Below are positions 17,755-26,312 of a stretch of 64,000 nt of DNA, piece after piece. Made by a program: the position numbers and the translations under genes. Every line of letters begins with the position of its first letter. Position 1 is the stretch's first letter. The stretch lies in assembly GCF_033947565.1 (NCBI RefSeq), contig NZ_JARPVX010000014.1:1-64000 (forward strand). The letters are read 5' to 3'. The stretch is from Lichenihabitans sp033947565. GTDB taxonomy: Bacteria; Pseudomonadota; Alphaproteobacteria; Rhizobiales; Beijerinckiaceae. The notes under the pieces were generated by a model. The model worked only from the letters and a program-made list of their open reading frames with translations. It was not told the DNA's origin and did not search any database.

Positions 17755-18066
17755 CTACTTCTTCTCGAGCAGCAGATGCCCTTGCTTCTGCAGCATGGCT
17801 TGCGCCTTTTCGGCGAATTTCGCGAGAAGCCACGGCAATTGCACCGAAAGCGTCACGTCGGTGTCGGACACGTCCATGGTGCCGGCCGCCGCCTGGCCCA
17901 GCACCGCGACCCGGAACGCCAGGTGATCCTCGGCCCAATCCTCCTGCTGGATAGCCACGACGGTGCCGTACTTTTCCCGCGCCCATTGCAGCCCGTCCTT
18001 GAGGCGACGGATTGCTTCGGGCCGGCCGAGTTGATGCGGCACCGATACAACCAGGGGCTTCGTCAT
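17755..18066 (-). CDS. Polyhydroxyalkanoic acid system family protein
   Basis: The 103-residue protein (MTKPLVVSVPHQLGRPEAIR...) matches the small PHA-system family: SVPHQLG, RLKDGL, a beta strand region, then LPWLLAKFAEKAQAMLQKQG. GGAG lies eight bases before the ATG at 18066. Members are found in many alphaproteobacteria and are linked to polyester granules by name, but also occur as general housekeeping genes with no proven role. It is divergent from the MidA-PgeF operon. Confidence 0.82.
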   Translation of the reverse strand: MTKPLVVSVPHQLGRPEAIRRLKDGLQWAREKYGTVVAIQQEDWAEDHLAFRVAVLGQAAAGTMDVSDTDVTLSVQLPWLLAKFAEKAQAMLQKQGHLLLEKK

Positions 18067-18290
18067 TCCTGAAACTCCGCAAACGCGACACGTGTCGCAC
18101 CCATATGGGGCCCCGGCCCATCGGCCGCACCCCCACAAGGCTGCCGAGATCGGGTCGAGCAACGATGCGCGAAGCGATGTCCCCGGACCTCGGCTTGACC
18201 GGATCTCTTCGGGGAGCCATGTGGGCCATCGTTTCCGGCCGCAGACCATCGACCCATGACGCATCCCTCGACGCCCGCTCCCCGGCCCGC

Positions 18291-19388
18291 ATGACGGCCT
18301 TGTTGGAGGAGATCCGCGCGCTGATCGCCACCGACGGCCCGATCTCGGTCGAGCGCTACATGGCGCTGGCGCTCGGGCACCCCCGCCATGGCTATTACCG
18401 CACACGCGACCCGCTCGGCGCCGCGGGCGACTTCACCACGGCCCCCGAGATCAGCCAGATGTTCGGCGAATTGCTCGGCCTGTGGGCGGTCACGGTCTGG
18501 CAGGCGATGGGAAGCCCTGCCCCGGTTTGCCTGGTGGAACTCGGGCCGGGCCGCGGAACCCTGATGGCGGATGCCCTCCGGGCCGCCCGGGCGCTGCCGG
18601 CCTTTCGAACGGCGCTCGACCTCCACATGGTCGAAACGAGCCCCGTGCTGCGACAAGCCCAGCAGCAGGCGCTCGCCTCCGTCGAGGCCACCGCGACATG
18701 GCACGACGACATCGGCACGCTGCCGCCGGGCCCTGCCCTGATGCTGGCCAACGAGTTCTTCGATGCGCTGCCGATCCGCCAGTTCGTGCGCACCGACACC
18801 GGGGTGCACGAGCGTCTGGTGGGCCTCGGGGCAGACGGACGGCTGGCTTTCGGCTTGTCGCCCGATCCCCTGACCCGGCAGTCGCGGTGGCCTGTGCCGG
18901 CGCCGGGCGCCACGGGCGTGTTCGAGGTGTCGCTGGCCGGTGAGGCGATCGTCCGCTCGCTGGCGACGCGCCTCGTGGCGCAGGGCGGGGCCCTGCTGGC
19001 GATCGACTACGGCTCTGTGACGTCCGGCCCCGGCGACACGTTGCAGGCCGTGCGGCGGCATGGCTTCGTCGATCCCCTGGCGGAGCCGGGCGAAGCGGAC
19101 ATCACGGCCCATGTGGATTTCGCGGCCCTCGGTCGCGCCGCGGCGGACTGCGGCGCCCGCGTCCACGGCCCGGTGACGCAGGGCGCCCTGCTGCTTGGCC
19201 TCGGGCTCGCCGAGCGGACGGCGGCGCTGAGCCGCGCCCGCGATCCCGCCCAGGCGGCCACGCTTTCGGCTGCAGCGGAGCGGCTCGCCGGCCCCGAGCC
19301 CGGCATGGGTCACCTGTTCAAAGCCATCGCGGTCACCGGACCCGACCTCACGGCGGTGCCCGGCTTCACTCCCGAGGACATGCCATGA
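18291..19388 (+). CDS. MidA/NDUFAF7-type SAM methyltransferase
   Basis: The ATG at 18291 (MTALLEEIRALIATDGPISV) matches the family start, although its ribosome-binding site is weak. The 365-residue protein has GHPRHGYYRTRDPLG, AGDFTTAPEISQMFGE and the SAM motif VELGPGRGTL at 82-91, followed by NEFFDALP. The human relative NDUFAF7 methylates an arginine of complex I subunit NDUFS2. Bacterial members sit upstream of pgeF, as here, with an ATGA overlap. The lgt gene that commonly precedes this pair in related bacteria is absent. Confidence 0.92.
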   Translation: MTALLEEIRALIATDGPISVERYMALALGHPRHGYYRTRDPLGAAGDFTTAPEISQMFGELLGLWAVTVWQAMGSPAPVCLVELGPGRGTLMADALRAARALPAFRTALDLHMVETSPVLRQAQQQALASVEATATWHDDIGTLPPGPALMLANEFFDALPIRQFVRTDTGVHERLVGLGADGRLAFGLSPDPLTRQSRWPVPAPGATGVFEVSLAGEAIVRSLATRLVAQGGALLAIDYGSVTSGPGDTLQAVRRHGFVDPLAEPGEADITAHVDFAALGRAAADCGARVHGPVTQGALLLGLGLAERTAALSRARDPAQAATLSAAAERLAGPEPGMGHLFKAIAVTGPDLTAVPGFTPEDMP

Positions 19389-20158
19389 CGCTACCGGTGA
19401 TCCGCACCGCCCTGCTGAACTATCCGCGCCTGTCGCACGCCTTCTTCACCCGGCGCGGCGGCGTCTCGGACGGCCTTTATGCCAGCCTCAACGGCGGCGT
19501 GGGCTCGAAGGATCGCCCCGATGCCGTGGCCGATAACCGCCGCCTGATGGCTGAGGCGCTCGGGGTCGCGCCGTCGCACCTGTTGGTGCCCTACCAGATC
19601 CATTCCAACCGCGTGCTCACGGTGGAGGCGCCCTGGGCCACGGATGAACGGCCGCAAGGCGACGGCCTCGTGACCCGCATTCCCGGGCTCGCGCTCGGGG
19701 TCACGGGCGCGGACTGCGGCATGGTGTTGTTCGCCGATGCCCAGGCGGGCGTGATCGGCGCCTGCCATTCGGGGTGGAAGGGCGCGTTCGACGACGTCGC
19801 CGGTGCAACCGTAGCGGCCATGGTGGATCTCGGGGCCCGCCGCGACAGAGTCGTGGCCGTGCTGGGGCCGACCATCGCCCAGGCTTCCTACGAGGTCGGC
19901 CCGGACTTCGTGGCGCGTTTCCTCGAGCGCGACGCGAGCTTCGACCGCTTCTTCAAGCCGAGTGGCACTTCTGGCCACAGCTTGTTCGACCTGCCGGGCC
20001 TCATCGGCCACCGCTGTCGGGCTGCCGGCGTCGGGCTGTTCGAGGACATGCGGCTCGACACCTACCCGGACGAGAACCAGTTCTATTCCTATCGACGGAC
20101 GACGCATCGCCGCGAGGCCGATTATGGCCGGCTGGTGAGTGCCATCGTGATCCGATGA
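19385..20158 (+). CDS. pgeF: Peptidoglycan editing factor PgeF
   Basis: The 257-residue protein is of the YfiH/DUF152 (multicopper polyphenol oxidase-like) family. It shows HAFFTRRGGVSDG near the N-terminus, VTGADCGMVLFAD, and the metal-ligand segment ACHSGWKGAFDDV, followed by the LGPTIAQASYEVG motif. PgeF removes wrongly incorporated L-serine from peptidoglycan precursors; relatives also have copper oxidase or adenosine phosphorylase-like activity. It overlaps the methyltransferase upstream and the DUF998 gene downstream by ATGA, so the three are translated as a unit. Confidence 0.93.
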   Translation: MTLPVIRTALLNYPRLSHAFFTRRGGVSDGLYASLNGGVGSKDRPDAVADNRRLMAEALGVAPSHLLVPYQIHSNRVLTVEAPWATDERPQGDGLVTRIPGLALGVTGADCGMVLFADAQAGVIGACHSGWKGAFDDVAGATVAAMVDLGARRDRVVAVLGPTIAQASYEVGPDFVARFLERDASFDRFFKPSGTSGHSLFDLPGLIGHRCRAAGVGLFEDMRLDTYPDENQFYSYRRTTHRREADYGRLVSAIVIR

Positions 20159-20793
20159 GCCCCGAACGCCGGCTCGCAGCCGGCGCCGCGACGCTGCTGC
20201 TTTGCGGCCAGTACCTCGCGGCCGAGGCCATCACGGCGGCGGCCTGGCCGCGACCCTACAGCTACAGCCGCAACTACATCAGCGATCTCGGCGTTTCGCC
20301 GTGCTCCGCCACGGGCATCTGTTCGCCGCTGGCGGCGGTGATGAACGGTGGCTTCGTGCTGGCTGGCCTGCTGGCGCTGGTGTCGGCCTTTCTGCTGCGG
20401 TCGACGCTGCGGCCCAGGCTGCGGTGGGCGGTGCTGGCACTGACGACGGTGCATGCGGTCGGCTCGATCACCGTCGGGCTGGTGCACAGCGCCCCTGGCA
20501 CGCTGGCCGGCACACCGCACCTGCATGTCATGGGCGCTTATGCGGCCATCCTGGGCGGCAACCTCGCCCTGATGGGTGCAGGCCTCAGTGTGCGGAGCGA
20601 CCTTGCGGGGCCGGCCTTTCGTGGACTCAGCGTCGCTTGCGGTGCCTTCGGCCTGGGCTGCGGTTTGGCGCTGGTGCTCAGCCGCGGCTGGCCTCCGGGA
20701 CTGCTGGAACGCGGCGCGGTCGACACCATCACGCTTTGGGAAATGGCCGCAGGTTTGGCTCTCCTAGGGCGGATCAAACGCCTGCCGACCTGA
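20155..20793 (+). CDS. DUF998 membrane protein
   Basis: ATG 20155 overlaps the pgeF stop. The 212-residue product has about six hydrophobic helices and the DUF998 marks YSRNYISDLG and the TPHLHVMGAYAAILGGN region. Members are integral inner-membrane proteins of unknown function. Translational coupling to pgeF suggests a role at the envelope, but no activity can be assigned. Confidence 0.82.
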   Translation: MSPERRLAAGAATLLLCGQYLAAEAITAAAWPRPYSYSRNYISDLGVSPCSATGICSPLAAVMNGGFVLAGLLALVSAFLLRSTLRPRLRWAVLALTTVHAVGSITVGLVHSAPGTLAGTPHLHVMGAYAAILGGNLALMGAGLSVRSDLAGPAFRGLSVACGAFGLGCGLALVLSRGWPPGLLERGAVDTITLWEMAAGLALLGRIKRLPT

Positions 20794-21004
20794 CGCCGCT
20801 GATCGGCGAGACGCGCCCGGCGACCTCTGCCGAACGACAAGGCGCCGGAGCGCTAAGGCCGGCCGAGGCAAGCGGGCGGTCGTGTCGCGCGATTGCGCGT
20901 CGTCGTCACCCGTCAAGCCCTGGGAAAACCGACGCACGGCCTTATGACCATCAGAGATGGCTCGCGTGGAGGGCCGGTCCAGTCGCGCCAATATGAGGCC
21001 CATC

Positions 21005-21442
21005 ATGGAATCAGGCTTGCACCGCCTCGTTTACTACAGCCGCAACCGCATTCCGGAACCGGACCTGGTGGACGCCATCGCCGACATCCTGGCGAGCAGC
21101 CGCAGGAACAATGCGGCCTCCGATATTTCCGGCGCCCTGATGTTCAATGCCGGGTGTTTCGGGCAGGTGCTGGAAGGCCGCCGCGAGGCTCTGGAGGCTA
21201 CCTTCAACCGCATCCAGCGCGATGCACGTCACCGCGAAGTGTCGTTGCTGGCCTTCGAGCCGCTGGCGCAGCGCGGCTTCCCGCATTGGTCGATGGGCTT
21301 TGTGGGCGCGCGGCCCATCGATGCCCGGAGCTTCGCCGAGATCGGGCAGGCGACCGGCTTCGATCCGTCTCAGGCGACCAGCGACAAGCTGCTGGCCGCC
21401 CTGCACAAGTTGACCATCAAGGACGAAGGCGCGCGCGGCTGA
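21005..21442 (+). CDS. BLUF-domain blue-light photoreceptor
   Basis: ATG 21005 has GAGG six bases upstream; earlier in-frame starts lack a site. The 145-residue protein is a stand-alone BLUF domain that binds FAD: LHRLVYYSRN with the flavin Tyr10, SSRRNNAASDISG with the conserved Asn, CFGQVLEG with the signalling Gln54, and HWSMGF carrying the conserved Trp. A short C-terminal helix follows and there is no output domain, so it likely acts by protein-protein contact. No partner is adjacent; it converges with dgoA. Confidence 0.93.
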   Translation: MESGLHRLVYYSRNRIPEPDLVDAIADILASSRRNNAASDISGALMFNAGCFGQVLEGRREALEATFNRIQRDARHREVSLLAFEPLAQRGFPHWSMGFVGARPIDARSFAEIGQATGFDPSQATSDKLLAALHKLTIKDEGARG

Positions 21443-21468
21443 CGGCCCGCCCTCAACCGCAACGAGAG

Positions 21469-22125
21469 TCAGGCGCGCGAAGCGGCAGCCCAATCCCGCA
21501 CGGCGGCCACGAGGTCTCGCGCCTTCCCGCGCACGTCGTCCGGCGTCATGCCGGGCTTAAACAGCGAGGAGCCGATGCCGAAGCCATGCACGACGCTGCC
21601 GTTCCAGGTGCCGATCGTGTCGGCCGCGACGCCGCCCACGACGAGCAGGCGCGTGCCCTTCGGCAGCACGGCCGCCATGGCGCGCGCCACACCCGGCGTC
21701 ACCAGTTCGCCCGGAAACAGCTTGACCGCATGAGCGCCCGCCTCGAGCGCCGCAAAGGCCTCGGTCGGCGTCAAACATCCCGGCAAGGACACAAGCCCCG
21801 CCTCGCGGGCCCGGCGGATCACCACCGGGTTCATGTTGGGCGAGATGATGATCTGACCGCCGACGTCGCGCACCCGGTCGACGTCGCCCGGCGTCAGCAC
21901 CGTCCCGGCGCCGACGGTCGCATGCCCCGCGAAGGCACGCGCCAGAAGGCCGATGCTCTCAAAGGGTTCGGGCGAGTTCAACGGAACTTCGAGGATGCGA
22001 ATGCCGGATTCGACCAGCGCCATGCCGATCGCCACAGCCTCGCGCGGCACGAGGCCGCGCAGGATGGCCACCACCGGCATGGTGGCGAAATCGTCCGCAT
22101 AGCGGTCTTCGATCGTCCCAGTCAT
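21469..22125 (-). CDS. dgoA: 2-dehydro-3-deoxy-6-phosphogalactonate aldolase
   Basis: The 218-residue class I aldolase has the KDPG/KDPGal fold: VVAILRGL, RILEVPLNSP with the catalytic Glu46, TVGAGTVLTP, and the Schiff-base Lys135 in AHAVKLFPGE. It splits 2-dehydro-3-deoxy-6-phosphogalactonate to pyruvate and glyceraldehyde 3-phosphate, the last step of the De Ley-Doudoroff galactose route. Its ATG overlaps the dgoK stop. The phosphogalactonate rather than phosphogluconate assignment rests on the adjacent galactonokinase. Confidence 0.92.
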   Translation of the reverse strand: MTGTIEDRYADDFATMPVVAILRGLVPREAVAIGMALVESGIRILEVPLNSPEPFESIGLLARAFAGHATVGAGTVLTPGDVDRVRDVGGQIIISPNMNPVVIRRAREAGLVSLPGCLTPTEAFAALEAGAHAVKLFPGELVTPGVARAMAAVLPKGTRLLVVGGVAADTIGTWNGSVVHGFGIGSSLFKPGMTPDDVRGKARDLVAAVRDWAAASRA

Positions 22126-23045
22126 CGCAGCTGTTCCAATCCGAAATCCCCCGCGCTGGCGGCCAGGAGCTTGAGCCCCGAAAGCGTCGCCGCCTCGGGC
22201 GTCACGCTCACGACCGAAAAACCATGCCGCGCCAGGATGCGTTCATAAGGACCGAGCTGCGGTTCGCCGGCCACCAAGGTCACGGCGCCGGCGGCGCCGA
22301 ACATGGCACGCGCGCCGGCCGCCTCGGCTTCGATCAGCAGCGCCGACAAGAACGGCCGCACGGCATGGCCCGACATGGTGCCGGCCAGCACCTGGGCGCG
22401 GGCCTGGAACACCTGCCGGCTCAACCCGCCCGGCAGGCGGGCCACCGTTTCCCCGACCGCCGCCCCGGCATCCGCATCGTCCGGCGCCTCGGCGAGACGC
22501 CCCACAAAGGATTGCGTCAGGGCCGCATAGAGCTCTCCCGTCGCAAAGGTGGCGAAGCGACGGATACGGCCATCGACCATCTCGACCCATTTGCTATGGG
22601 TGCCCGGCAGACAAACGAGGCCATCCCGCAGCCCAGACCCGAAGGCCTGCACCTCTTCGCCCCGCATGACGTCGTAGCTGCCGTCCTCGGAGCGGCAATC
22701 GACGCCCGGCACGATGAAAACCCGCCGCGCCGCCGCGGCGACGCGCTGCAGGCTGCGGCCGAGATCGTCGGCACCGCAGGGCGGCGACACATAGGGCACC
22801 TCGATCCAGCCGTTACGGCTGCCCACCATGCCGGACATCAGCACCGGCAGGTCGGGATGCGCCGCAAACCAGGCGCTGCAGGCCGCCTCGAGCGCGGCCT
22901 CGTAGCCGCCGGCCGGCACGCTCTGGACGCCGTCCTCGGACGCGGCACGATCGAGGACGTGGCCGTTGCGGTCGACCAGCGCGGCCCGCATGCGGGTGGT
23001 GCCCCAGTCCACGGCCACGAAGGCGGGAAGCTGCATGGTGGTCAT
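22122..23045 (-). CDS. dgoK: 2-dehydro-3-deoxygalactonokinase
   Basis: ATG 23045 (MTTMQLPAF) has GAAGG eight bases upstream; an ATG at 23072 would overlap the upstream gene and lacks a site. The 307-residue protein is a DgoK family kinase with AVDWGTTRMRAALVD near the N-terminus, LMSGMVGSRNGWIEVPYV, and LPGTHSKWVEM. It phosphorylates 2-dehydro-3-deoxygalactonate with ATP. Middle gene of a three-gene operon with the dehydrogenase and aldolase. Confidence 0.93.
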   Translation of the reverse strand: MTTMQLPAFVAVDWGTTRMRAALVDRNGHVLDRAASEDGVQSVPAGGYEAALEAACSAWFAAHPDLPVLMSGMVGSRNGWIEVPYVSPPCGADDLGRSLQRVAAAARRVFIVPGVDCRSEDGSYDVMRGEEVQAFGSGLRDGLVCLPGTHSKWVEMVDGRIRRFATFATGELYAALTQSFVGRLAEAPDDADAGAAVGETVARLPGGLSRQVFQARAQVLAGTMSGHAVRPFLSALLIEAEAAGARAMFGAAGAVTLVAGEPQLGPYERILARHGFSVVSVTPEAATLSGLKLLAASAGDFGLEQLR

Positions 23046-23055
23046 CGCGACGCCT

Positions 23056-23820
23056 TCAAACCCAGCCGCCATCGACGAGGTAGCTCTGGTTCGTCATCGC
23101 CCCTGCCTCGTCGGACGCGAAGAACAGGGCCGTGCGGGCGACGTCGTCGGGTACCAGGGCGCGTTTCAAACATTGCCGCTCGAGGCGGTCGCGGTCGGCC
23201 TCCGGGGTCAGCCACAGGTCGCGCTGGCGCTCCGTCATGATCCAGCCCGGGGCGATCGACAGCACCCGGATGTTGTCCTTGCCATAATCGCGCGCCAGCG
23301 AGCGCGTGAAGCCGAGGATGGCGGATTTGGCCGCCGTGTAGATGGCCATGTTGCCCTGACCCAGCATCCAGGACACCGAGCCGAAGTTGATGATGCAGCC
23401 CTTTTGCGCCGCCTGCATGTCGGGCAGCACCGCCTGGGCGGCAAAGAACTGGTGCTTCAGATTGACCGCGATGCGCTCGTCGAAATAGTCCGGCGTGATA
23501 TCCGCGAAGGCATGGCGCTCGTCGTGAGCGGCGTTATTGAGCAGAACGCCGAAGGGACCGACCTGCTCCCGCAGGGCCGCGATACCGGCCTTCAGTTCGT
23601 CGATGCGTCGCAAATCCGCATGCGCAAAGGCGACCTTGTGCCCCGCCTCGGTCAATTCGGCCACGAGGGCCTGCGAGGGTGCGTCCGCGATATCCAGGAA
23701 CCCGACCCTGGCGCCCTGCTGGGCGAAGCGGCGGGTCAGGGCCGCCCCGATGCCGCTGCCGCCGCCGGTAATCAGCACGGCTGCGTCCCGCAAGCTCGGA
23801 TAGGTCGCAATCTCGGTCAT
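23056..23820 (-). CDS. SDR family dehydrogenase, probable galactose dehydrogenase
   Basis: The 254-residue classical short-chain dehydrogenase starts MTEIATYPSL. It has the NAD site TGGGSGIG (18-25), LNNAA near 95, catalytic Tyr161 and Lys165 in IYTAAK, and PGWIMTERQ. It closely resembles rhizobial D-galactose 1-dehydrogenases. It leads the dgoK-dgoA operon, which supports oxidation of galactose (or fucose or arabinose) to its lactone. The lactonase and galactonate dehydratase needed between are not adjacent. Substrate is inferred from context. Confidence 0.87.
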   Translation of the reverse strand: MTEIATYPSLRDAAVLITGGGSGIGAALTRRFAQQGARVGFLDIADAPSQALVAELTEAGHKVAFAHADLRRIDELKAGIAALREQVGPFGVLLNNAAHDERHAFADITPDYFDERIAVNLKHQFFAAQAVLPDMQAAQKGCIINFGSVSWMLGQGNMAIYTAAKSAILGFTRSLARDYGKDNIRVLSIAPGWIMTERQRDLWLTPEADRDRLERQCLKRALVPDDVARTALFFASDEAGAMTNQSYLVDGGWV

Positions 23821-23975
23821 GCAGGCATCCCGTCGCTCAATCGGCTTCGGTTTAGTGAGGCCGCGGCATTCCCGCAATCGGCAACCGGAGCGTCCGCAGC
23901 ATTCCCATGCGCGGTTTGCCGCTTTACGGGCCTGCCGTCGCGCGCCATAGTCCGCCCGCTCGAAAGGACCCCGAT

Positions 23976-24404
23976 ATGGCGCATGACAAGCGCGGACCCA
24001 AGATACCGTTCAGCATCGCCCAGGTGTTCTCGTGGTGGAACCGCCTCACGATCGGCACGCGCGTTTGGACGAACCGCTACGGAATCTATGTGGGGTCTGA
24101 CGAGTTCGGCAATGCTTATTACAAAACCGGCAAGATCGATCCCGTGCTGTTGTTCGAGCGCCGCTGGGTGATCTATGCCGGCGAATGTGACGGCTCTCTG
24201 ACGCCGCCCGGTTGGTACGGCTGGCTGCACCACACCTGCGACACGCCGCCGACGGAAGAAAACTACAAGCCCCGCGACTGGCAGAAGCCTTATGTGCCGA
24301 ACATGACCGGCACCCCGGCCGCGTATCGACCCGAAGGATCGACGCTGCGTTCCGGCCAGCGGCAGAAGACAGGGGCCGATTACGGAGCCTGGACGCCCAA
24401 CTGA
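23976..24404 (+). CDS. NDUFA12-family complex I accessory subunit paralogue
   Basis: ATG 23976 is preceded by AAAGGA. The 142-residue protein shows the NDUFA12 (B17.2) motifs TRVWTNRYGIYVGSDEFGN, YYKTGK, RRWVIYAG and the LHHTCDTPP segment. In alphaproteobacteria and mitochondria this subunit sits on the peripheral arm of NADH dehydrogenase. It lies next to DUF2155 and aat, a conserved neighbourhood in this order, and far from the nuo genes at the right end. Confidence 0.92.
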   Translation: MAHDKRGPKIPFSIAQVFSWWNRLTIGTRVWTNRYGIYVGSDEFGNAYYKTGKIDPVLLFERRWVIYAGECDGSLTPPGWYGWLHHTCDTPPTEENYKPRDWQKPYVPNMTGTPAAYRPEGSTLRSGQRQKTGADYGAWTPN

Positions 24405-24483
24405 GGGCCGCGGCATCATCGATTTGCCATACCGGTCGCGTGTAACCGCGGGATCGTTCACCCGGGGATGCGCGCGAGTTCCG

Positions 24484-25122
24484 ATGGTATCGTTTCGTCC
24501 TGCACGGATCATCGCCGGCATCGGGCTGGCGGCGGTTCTTGCCGCGCCCCCTGCCCTGGCCGACAAGATCAAGAATCCGGTGGCGGTGTTTTCCGGGCTC
24601 GACAAGATCACCGGACGCATCATCTCGTTCGAAGCCAAGATCGACGAAACGGTGCAGTTCGGTTCGCTGCAGGTGACGCCCCGCGTTTGCTACACCCGTC
24701 CGCAAACCGAAACCCCGCAGACAGACGCCTTTACCCAGGTGGACGAGGTGCAGTCGGACAAGACCGACAAGCAGATCTTCTCCGGCTGGATGTTCTCGGC
24801 GAGCCCCGGCCTGCACGGCGTCGAACATCCGGTCTATGATGTGTGGCTGACCGATTGCAAAGGCGGCACGCAGGTGATCGCCGATGTGCCCAGCCTCGAC
24901 CAGGACCCGAACGCCCTTCCGGCCGCCCTTGCGCCTGGCGCAACACCGGCCCCGGCCGCGCCGGTGGCGGCCCCGGCACCACCCAAGCCGCGCCGGGTGG
25001 TCCGTCGTCAGGAACCGCCGCCCGTGGCGATCGAGCCTGAACGCCGGGAGCCGAGCCAGTCCTTCTTCCCGACCAACAGCTATTCCAATGATTTCGGCGG
25101 CAAGGACCCGGCCGGCAAGTGA
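24484..25122 (+). CDS. DUF2155 exported protein
   Basis: Starts at ATG 24484. A signal peptide of about 30 residues (IIAGIGLAAVLAAPPALA) leads into the DUF2155 domain: NPVAVFSGLDKITGRIISFE, VCYTRP and the SGWMFSASPGLHGVEHPVYDVW region with paired Cys. The last 70 residues are Pro/Ala-rich then basic, a low-complexity periplasmic tail. Function is unknown; the neighbouring NDUFA12 gene is a conserved partner in gene order. Its 3' end overlaps the aat gene on the other strand by 43 bases. Confidence 0.88.
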   Translation: MVSFRPARIIAGIGLAAVLAAPPALADKIKNPVAVFSGLDKITGRIISFEAKIDETVQFGSLQVTPRVCYTRPQTETPQTDAFTQVDEVQSDKTDKQIFSGWMFSASPGLHGVEHPVYDVWLTDCKGGTQVIADVPSLDQDPNALPAALAPGATPAPAAPVAAPAPPKPRRVVRRQEPPPVAIEPERREPSQSFFPTNSYSNDFGGKDPAGK

Positions 25123-25808
25123 TCTGCCGGCTGCGTGACCTCTGCGGCGCTCCGGTCGAGCGTCGCAAGGACTTGCAGACCGCTTAAAGCGGCGTCGGTC
25201 GGAAAGGTTGCCGGGAGCCTCAGCGCCTCGGCCAATAGCCGACGGTAGCGGCGGCGTGAAATCTCCACCGCGCCGAGGCTCGCCAGGTGCGGCGTGACGA
25301 ATTGCGTGTCGAGCAGGCGAAAGCCGCCGCGCACCAGACGCGCCGCGAGATGCGCCAGCGCCACCTTCGAGGCATCGGGCTCGCGGTGGAACATGCTTTC
25401 CCCGAAGAAGGCGCCGCCCAGCGACACACCGTAAAGGCCGCCGACAAGCGCCCCCGCCTGCCGCACCTCGACCGTATGGACGAAGCCGCGCGTGAACAAT
25501 TCGCCATAGGATTGGCGGATCGGGGCGTTGATCCAGGTGCTCGGCCGATCGGCCTTGGCTTCGGCGCAGCCGGCGATCACGGCATCGAAGTCGCGATCGA
25601 CCGCCACCGTGAAGCGATCCGACCGCAACACTTTCGCGAGGCTGCGGGCGATGCGCAGTCCATCGAGCGGAAAAACGCCCCGCCGTTCGGGATCCACCCA
25701 AAACAGCTCCGGGTCGTCGGCGCCCTCGGACATCGGGAAGATGCCGGCCGCATAGGCTCGCAACAGGAGGTCCGGGTGCAGTTCGACCGGGGGATGCGGA
25801 GGCGCCAT
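25080..25808 (-). CDS. aat: Leucyl/phenylalanyl-tRNA-protein transferase
   Basis: ATG 25808 (MAPPHPPVELHPDLLL) fits the family start. The 242-residue enzyme adds Leu or Phe to proteins with N-terminal Arg or Lys, marking them for ClpAP. Visible motifs are AYAAGIFPMSEG, ELFWVDPERRGVFPLD, STWIN, GGLYGVSLGGAFFGESMF and LLDTQFVTPHLASLGAVEI. It converges with and overlaps the DUF2155 gene. Confidence 0.96.
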   Translation of the reverse strand: MAPPHPPVELHPDLLLRAYAAGIFPMSEGADDPELFWVDPERRGVFPLDGLRIARSLAKVLRSDRFTVAVDRDFDAVIAGCAEAKADRPSTWINAPIRQSYGELFTRGFVHTVEVRQAGALVGGLYGVSLGGAFFGESMFHREPDASKVALAHLAARLVRGGFRLLDTQFVTPHLASLGAVEISRRRYRRLLAEALRLPATFPTDAALSGLQVLATLDRSAAEVTQPADHLPAGSLPPKSLE

Positions 25809-26312
25809 GGTGTCCGTGATAGAAACCGTGGGCTGCCGGTCAAGTCCGTCAGCCGAGGTGGCGGTCGTGCCATTCGGGTGCGCCGTCGCAAAAGGCGAAA
25901 TGGCTGACGAGGCGCGACGGCGCTGCGGGATCAGCGGCCCCCGATGCCTTCGTCGATCCGATCGGCCGCTTCCGGCAAGCCCGGTTGGGTTCGAGCCCCA
26001 TGGCGGCGCCGAGCCAGACCGCAAGCCGCCTGAGCCCGCGCCCGGCGGCGGTCGGGGCGGAAGAGCCGGTCGGCAGGCCGAACGAGCGCAGGCCGCGACA
26101 CGGGTCATCGGCCCCCCTGCTGGCCTGAGAAAATGCGGCGAGGATCGCCGCCGTCCGATAGGCAGACGCAAACGACAGATGGTCCATGCCGCAGGTCTAC
26201 GGGCAAAGCTTTTCGGTGCCGTTCCCCGCATCGCTCAAGACCGAGCCGTCGCGTTTACCTTTGCCTTGCTGGCCGGCATCGCCTAAGTCGGGCGCCACGG
26301 GAGAGGCATGCG
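25809..26312. other. 504-base gap between aat and guaA
   Basis: Open frames exist on both strands (25849-26187 minus, 112 codons; plus-strand frames as well), but none has a good ribosome-binding site or a recognisable family. It should contain the guaA promoter. I see no other structure. Confidence 0.5.

Noticed and set aside
25849..26187. 112-codon minus-strand frame between aat and guaA
   Set aside because: No ribosome-binding site, Arg/Ala/Pro/Ser-rich composition and overlapping frames on the other strand; not supportable as a gene.
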